DNA from: Bacteroidaceae bacterium HV4-6-C5C | GTDB lineage: Bacteria > Bacteroidota > Bacteroidia > Bacteroidales > Bacteroidaceae | Direction: 5' to 3' | NCBI GenBank assembly: GCA_007896885.1 | Contig: VOIU01000009.1 | Location: forward strand, 62,001 to 126,000 | DNA: 64,000 nt | In this document: piece by piece, positions 62,971-64,000 of the stretch | Layout: each line of letters opens with the position of its first letter | How positions within the stretch are numbered: position 1 is the first letter of the stretch | Translations under genes and position numbers: made by a program | Notes under the pieces: model-generated | Database searches by the model: none | Told to the model about the DNA's origin: nothing | Seen by the model: the letters and a program-made list of their open reading frames with translations, nothing else

Positions 62971-64000
62971 CCAACCTCATTTTAAGAGGATTGGTTTATA
63001 AAGACATCAGATTCTGCGAAAAATGGTGTAGATATAGAGTAGAAATATATGCTATATAAACACTTACTTAGACCTTATTGTTTTAAGCACTCAAGTTTCA
63101 TATATCAAAAGTGTTATTCTATCTGGTACTAATAAGATATAAAACAAGTAAAAAACATGGATAATATTCTAATGCTACAAGAAGCAATAGTAGCTATTTG
63201 CAAATACGGGATTGCTCCTTGAGAAACAGCCCCGTATCATTTAATAAACCCAAAACGCTCTACAACAACAATGAAAGAAATATTAAAAAAGACTACAATA
63301 ACTCTCAGCACGTAATATCTCATTTATACAAGCTTAAGTATAGATTGTTTTATTTTTGAGTCCACTTGTGCCCCATTAAAATTGAAATGTTATTAATACT
63401 CAAATACACTTGGTGCATTAAAGCCTAATCAAGGCTGAATTAAACTTTTACTCTCTCCTGGAGTTTTTTCCGTATTTTAATTGCACCACTTGCACCAATG
63501 GCTCTAACTATCTAATAAGCAGAGTGATACACGGGTGCAATTGAGCGAAACAGCAGGGTGCAATTAAATTTAATTGCACCCGCCATTTTATCCTGATTTT
63601 AATACAACATTCCTCTTGTCTTCCGGCTTTACTTAATCAGAAAGTCCCTATACATAGGCCATATCTGGAGTACAAGGCATATTACAGAGCGATCGGCAGT
63701 AAACAGACCTCTTTACCGCCTCATATTAAGTCATTCTTTTTCGCACAAATCCCCGCAATGTAAGTGGTTTTACTTTAATAAAATAGACCGGACTTAATAG
63801 CTTTTATCGGGACAAAAGTCGATAATTTTAGCTTTGCCATCATAGTATTACGCTTTATTTGGAGTATAACAATCCCAACTACACCCAATACCGGACGGAA
63901 ATAACCCAGTCTATACTAACGATCCCAGTCATCATGTTCTTTATCCAAAAGTTCAATGGCGCTCTCATATTGCTCTTAGAGTAGTCCTTCTTTCGCTCAC
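62971..64000. other. Gene-poor right end of the window
   Basis: About 1 kb without an intact gene. It holds a 21-codon ORF (63157-63222) overlapping a hairpin (63204-63210 with 63231-63237), a copy of the GTGCAATTAA repeat element (63446-63581), and at 63916-63975 on the minus strand a short frame ending ESAIELLDKEHDDWDR that looks like the C-terminal remnant of a gene but is preceded by an in-frame stop. Confidence 0.5.
63446..63581 (-). repeat. Palindromic GTGCAATTAA repeat element, copy 2 (inverted)
   Basis: Read on the minus strand it matches the element at 30174-30320 block by block: palindrome GGGTGCAATTAAA/TTTAATTGCACCC (63556-63581), CTGCTGTTTCG, a second AATTGCACCC, GGTGCAATTAAAATACG, and the terminal GGAGAGAGTAAAA. 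The outer palindrome arms are shorter here (13 bp instead of 21). Confidence 0.75.

Overview
The window looks like a chromosomal segment of a Bacteroides-type gut Bacteroidales. Evidence for this: two SusC/SusD outer-membrane pairs, one with GH43 glycosidases; BspA-like and SusD-type lipoproteins; the DUF4492-CydA-CydB arrangement; repeated Bacteroidetes promoter elements (-7 box TAnnTTTG, several with a TTG/TTTG about 20 bases upstream); and almost no Shine-Dalgarno sequences. Homology statements rest on recognising motifs by eye; no database search was run.

Layout. 1-17.2 kb is mostly housekeeping and envelope: a CPBP membrane protease, a BspA-like LRR protein, a trans-sulfuration enzyme with an Lrp/AsnC regulator, a MATE exporter, an OmpA lipoprotein, a monofunctional peptidoglycan transglycosylase, the cytochrome bd operon, a TolC-MacA-MacB-type efflux operon, and a LytS/LytR-like two-component pair. 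17.2-20.9 kb is a small accessory island. It holds a probable small RNA, a set of TTGTCGG repeats, a broken tyrosine integrase, several micro-ORFs, a two-transmembrane protein followed by two paralogous proline-rich peptides, and an ORF6N protein. 20.9-28.4 kb is a polysaccharide utilization locus (susC, susD, two GH43 lipoproteins), probably for an arabinose-containing glycan. 28.5-45 kb holds small secreted proteins, a repeat-rich intergenic region, MetY, a PerM-type transporter, an ABC-F protein, GrpE-DnaJ, a HpaII-endonuclease-like protein with a YigZ protein, glycerate kinase, an EamA transporter, a hemerythrin/PAS pair and an amino-acid permease. 44.6-49.3 kb is a second SusC/SusD pair without enzymes.

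49.9-62.9 kb is a single-strand array that reads as an envelope or osmotic stress operon: AraC-type regulator, a 2890-residue NdvB/ChvB-like cyclic beta-1,2-glucan synthase, a GlsB-like membrane protein, an OmpA porin, two lipoproteins, an alpha/beta hydrolase and a small YtxH-like protein. The last kilobase has no intact gene and carries a second, inverted copy of the repeat found near 30.2 kb.

The points most worth pursuing are the 2TM/proline-rich peptide cassette (18.8-19.7 kb), the cyclic glucan synthase operon, the solitary HpaII-like protein with an altered active-site motif, the probable small RNA and integrase arm-site repeats at 17.3-17.5 kb, and the two copies of a palindromic repeat family.
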